Source: G963701675 sp963701675
GTDB taxonomy: Bacteria; Planctomycetota; Planctomycetia; Gemmatales; Gemmataceae
Length of the DNA: 64,000 nucleotides
Reading direction: 5' to 3'
Assembly: GCA_963701675.1 (NCBI GenBank)
Contig: OY969623.1
Coordinates: 5,270,001-5,334,000, forward strand
Notes under the pieces: generated by a model
Seen by the model: the letters and a program-made list of their open reading frames with translations, nothing else
The model's database searches: none
What the model was told of the DNA's origin: nothing
In this document: in pieces, positions 61,631 through 64,000 of the stretch
Numbering within the stretch: the first letter of the stretch is position 1
How the letters are laid out: each line of letters begins with the position of its first letter
Made by a program: the position numbers and the translations under genes

Positions 61631-61765
61631 CTAGGAACCATCATCTGGTTCCCGGCCCACGACCCGTCCTTTGACCGGTGGGTCTACTCCGGTCGGATGA
61701 AAATAACCGACGCTTAAGCCTTTAGGGTCAAGGCTGTCGTGGCGGCTGTTCAGCGAAGAGGTCAT
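61631..61765 (-). CDS. Possible 44-residue protein downstream of the 140-residue gene
   Basis: ATG 61765 has CGGAGG 6 bases upstream and starts 28 bases after the previous stop. It encodes MTSSLNSRHDSLDPKGLSVG and ends EPDDGS. No family recognised; supported only by the ribosome site and position. Confidence 0.35.
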   Translation of the reverse strand: MTSSLNSRHDSLDPKGLSVGYFHPTGVDPPVKGRVVGREPDDGS

Positions 61766-61792
61766 CGGTCGCCTCCGAAAAGAGATCGCCGG

Positions 61793-62212
61793 CTAGAATG
61801 GCAATTCTTGTTCGGGTTCGAGGCCTTTTTCCTTCCGGATCAGGTTCCGCACTTCCTGGTAGAGTTGCTCGGCTTCGATCCGCGTGGTCATGGCCGATTT
61901 CGGTTCGACAGGGTATGTCCATACCTTGTCTGCCGCTTGCCACTTCCACCTTGCCTCGTGCATCATCTCAAGAACTGCTGGACTTGGCTTTTCGTTGAAC
62001 TTGATGGCCATCTCCTCGTGTTCCCTGCTTTCGAAGAGCCGGACACCGGCAAGAGTGTCCGCGGCGATAGGGAACGGATCGGGCATCGTCACCCGCTGTC
62101 GTTTTCCGAACCGATCGGCAAAACGGGAAACATCTCCATTCTCTTTCGATGGCTCGGTGACTGCGGTGCCGGTTTCTGTTGAACTGTCGTCTGATGTGTG
62201 TTTGGTAGACAT
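61793..62212 (-). CDS. Mobile-element-associated hypothetical protein
   Basis: 139 residues. ATG 62212 has a perfect AAGGAGG site 5 bases upstream. The N-terminal 40 residues are Ser/Thr/Glu-rich and probably disordered. The rest is a compact fold: KFNEKPSPAVLEMMHEARWK, WQAADKVWTYPVEP, then a helix RIEAEQLYQEVRNLIRKEKG. Products like this commonly precede ICE helicase genes; no function is known to me. Confidence 0.65.
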   Translation of the reverse strand: MSTKHTSDDSSTETGTAVTEPSKENGDVSRFADRFGKRQRVTMPDPFPIAADTLAGVRLFESREHEEMAIKFNEKPSPAVLEMMHEARWKWQAADKVWTYPVEPKSAMTTRIEAEQLYQEVRNLIRKEKGLEPEQELPF

Positions 62213-62667
62213 GTGATCCTCCTTGATCATAGGGGAATGATAAACCCCTATTAAGGAAGATATTAACACATCTTCATATCGCTGCGCAATAGGCTGGCTG
62301 CGGGTTTCCGCGTGGTGACATGCGAAAAAGTGAGGTTTTCTGCGGCTTCTAGAGCTTCCATCAACCGGAAAGCCGCAGAAAATGCTGTGTACCGGGCCAT
62401 TCGGGTTTCGCCTGTTTACCCGGCTGGAAGCGATTGGCCAGTGCTTTCCTTGGTACGCTGCCTCGCGCGGGTTCTCAAATTCCGGGCCTTGTCAAGTACC
62501 TTTTTTTGGAGCCCGCATCGCGTGGATAGGGCGCGAGTCCCGCCAGTCCCCATCGCCCACGGGACTTCGCCCGCAGGCTCCACGCGAGGCGGCCACGAGA
62601 GCTGCTGAGTCGGGGTTTTGCGGGGACTCTTGGTCATGGCGTGTTGGCGGCCGGAGCGTCACGCTTC
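62213..62667. other. Gene-free stretch upstream of the 139-residue gene
   Basis: No credible gene. It has an AT-rich block near 62225-62280 that may hold the promoter of the minus-strand gene, and the strong hairpin at 62336-62382. The rest is GC-rich and unexplained. Confidence 0.4.
62336..62382. repeat. Perfect 13-bp inverted repeat with 21-nt loop
   Basis: TTTTCTGCGGCTT (62336-62348) pairs with 62370-62382. The arms carry T-run and A-run ends, so it could act as a bidirectional terminator or mark an element boundary. It lies in the non-coding region of the mobile DNA. Confidence 0.6.
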
Positions 62668-62850
62668 ATTCTCGCCAGTTCATTGTTCTCACCGGAGTCG
62701 GGACTCAAGCCCGCTCCACCTTTGCGTGGGATGCCCGGTTCCGCATGTAGGGTGCGCAGTGCCATAGCTGACCTGCATCGCCTTCGTCGGGATCACCGGA
62801 CGCCTCTCGTCCTGGCAAGGACGAACCCCGTCTATTGACGGATTCTGATG
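62668..62850. repeat. Diverged direct repeat copy A, with two hairpins
   Basis: About 180 bp that align by eye with 62904-63088 at a constant 236-bp offset apart from small gaps. It contains two successive hairpins: 62808-62813 with 62818-62823 (CGTCCT/AGGACG) and 62828-62832 with 62837-62841 (CCGTC/GACGG). No reading frame is shared between copies. Confidence 0.6.
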
Positions 62851-62903
62851 ATTCAACTGGTCATATAGTGCCTCTTTCTTCCGTAGCCACCCCCGCGGTG
62901 CGT

Positions 62904-63088
62904 ATTCTTGCCGGTCTCAGGGTTCTCAACGAAGTCGAGGTAAACTCGCTTCAACATTGCGTCAGATGCTCCGGGTTCCAATGTCCCACACGCAGTCCCA
63001 TGAAGCAGGCTGCAGCCCGCGAAGGACGGAATCACCGGCGCTCTCGTCCCGGCAAGGGACGCATCCGTCAGGCGACGGATCTCGTGAT
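62904..63088. repeat. Diverged direct repeat copy B, with two hairpins
   Basis: Partner of copy A, ending 15 bases from the stop of the IS110 transposase. Hairpins: 63045-63050 with 63056-63061 (CGTCCC/GGGACG) and 63063-63069 with 63074-63080 (ATCCGTC/GACGGAT). The stems differ from copy A yet remain paired. It may be the non-coding end of the IS110 element. Confidence 0.6.
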
Positions 63089-63103
63089 ATCCTCCTTTGT
63101 CTG

Positions 63104-64000
63104 CTAGGCTGCCATCGCCGGTTCCGGTTCGGACCAACGGAAAGCTTCGCCAGTGAGCCACATCTGATGCATAATCACCGCTAACTTGCGAGCCACGGCT
63201 ATCTTGGCCTTACTCATGCTGCTTCGTTTGGCGATGCGCAGTCCCCATGACTTGAGGGCCGACCATCTTTTTGTTCGCGTGAGAAGACAGCAAGCCGCCT
63301 CGTACAGATAACTTCTCACCAGCCTGTCGCTATCAGTCTGGCGAGGTGGATTACAGCGGCCGCATTTCCAAGTGTGGCGCTTGTTGGTCAGGCCAAAGTA
63401 TGCGCCGACACTTCGTGACTTCCTAAAGCGCTTCGGATCATCGACCGCCGCGATGAATGCCACGGCAGTGACAATGCCTACGCCTGGGACCGTCATTAGA
63501 TGGGTGCAAATCTTATCATTCTCGGCGTAATCTTTAAGCAAAGCATCCAATGCCGTGACCTGTTCCTGGACGGTTCGTAAGACCTGCATCAGGGGATCGA
63601 CCATCTTCTGCAACAGCTGGTGCCCGTCGACGGTGGCCCGCACCTTGCGCTCGAAGCCCTTCTCGACGCTTTGTGACACCATGAATCCGAAAGTTCTGAG
63701 GATGCTGCGCACTTGATTCTTCAGATCGGTGCGGGTGCCAACCAACTGTGCCCTGGCGCCCAGAAATGTGCCTAGGCGGTGGCTGTCCAGGCTCTTGACG
63801 GAGACCTGCTTAAAAAAGTTGGTTCGCATCATCTGGGCGATTCCATGGGCATCGTTCGCATCCGTTTTGTTGATTTGCATGCTGAGCGCACCGTGCGCAT
63901 GACGGGCATCGACGCAAATGGCCGGTAATCCCATATCGTTCAACGAATGCCACAGCCAGGAGATAATGCCCCGCTCTCAAAGCCGACCAGCGTGGCTGAG
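63104..64000 (-). mobile_element. IS110-family transposase, partial at the window end and frameshifted
   Basis: The frame 63104-63943 (about 280 residues) has the DEDD-type N-terminal end AICVDARHAHGALS and NKTDANDAHGIAQMM, and the C-terminal transposase-20 region MTVPGVGIVTAVAFIAAVDD, RSVGAYFGLTNKRH with catalytic-type Ser region. Upstream, GFESGALSP lies in a different frame from SWLWHSLNDMG; one missing base near 63955-63965 would join them. The true start lies outside the window. IS110 elements move without terminal inverted repeats, guided by an element-encoded RNA. Confidence 0.85.

Noticed and set aside
62416..63161. Small minus-strand frames of 73 and 102 residues
   Set aside because: They overlap the diverged structured repeats, do not align as proteins between the two copies, and have no ribosome site.

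Overview
The window looks like a chromosomal segment of a member of the Planctomycetota. Several phylum markers agree: large surface proteins with an N-terminal LEDRCLL / LEPLESR-type arginine-leucine motif, a DUF1559 prepilin-like protein, a TIGR03000-type protein, and tetrahydromethanopterin-linked C1 genes of the formylmethanofuran dehydrogenase (Fmd/Fwd) type. No rRNA or CRISPR array is visible. One tRNA, tRNA-Gln(TTG), is present.

Layout. (1) 1-11.6 kb, all minus strand: a cell-surface block of three tandem FG-GAP/VCBS paralogues (two followed by nearly identical hairpin cassettes), an animal-type haem peroxidase with a Cna/SdrD-B-like domain, and an M1 metallopeptidase fused to a probable outer-membrane barrel. 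(2) 11.8-23.1 kb: housekeeping and envelope genes (DinB-like, S4 RNA-binding, MATE exporter, family 39 glycosyltransferase, TruB, ValRS, lipoprotein, Hsp70-like chaperone). (3) 23.1-27.2 kb: a minus-strand XPB-type helicase operon. (4) 27.4-31.8 kb: an fmdD-orf48-fmdB-fmdA-fmdC operon. Here fmdB carries an in-frame UGA exactly at the active-site Cys/Sec position. (5) 31.8-49.98 kb: mixed genes (PHP phosphatase, DUF421, GNAT, MlaE permease, methyltransferase, CtpA protease, DUF1559, CorA, PAC2, a tandem kinase/pseudokinase). Among them is a second in-frame UGA gene, a secreted thioredoxin-like protein with a Cys-UGA pair. (6) 50.1-64 kb: an accessory region beginning at tRNA-Gln. It holds a decayed HNH-AP2 endonuclease, an unusual sigma-like operon, a tandem ribbon-helix-helix protein, a DUF5678 membrane protein beside a retropepsin-like protease, a DarB-like/ICE-type helicase split by an IS21 element with a 5-bp target duplication, and a truncated IS110 element flanked by two diverged structured repeats.

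How parts work together. The Fmd genes would interconvert formyl-methanofuran and CO2 (or formate) in C1 oxidation. A retained FmdD, a four-cysteine [4Fe-4S] motif and a Sec position in FmdB together point to a redox-active enzyme rather than the hydrolytic Fhc complex of methylotrophs. The two UGA-containing genes imply that this organism decodes selenocysteine, although no sel gene lies in the window.

Caution: five genes (an FG-GAP gene, the XPB helicase, fmdA, istB, the IS110 transposase) carry single-base frameshifts. Some of these may be assembly indels. The two UGA codons are different in kind, because the frame continues unchanged across them.
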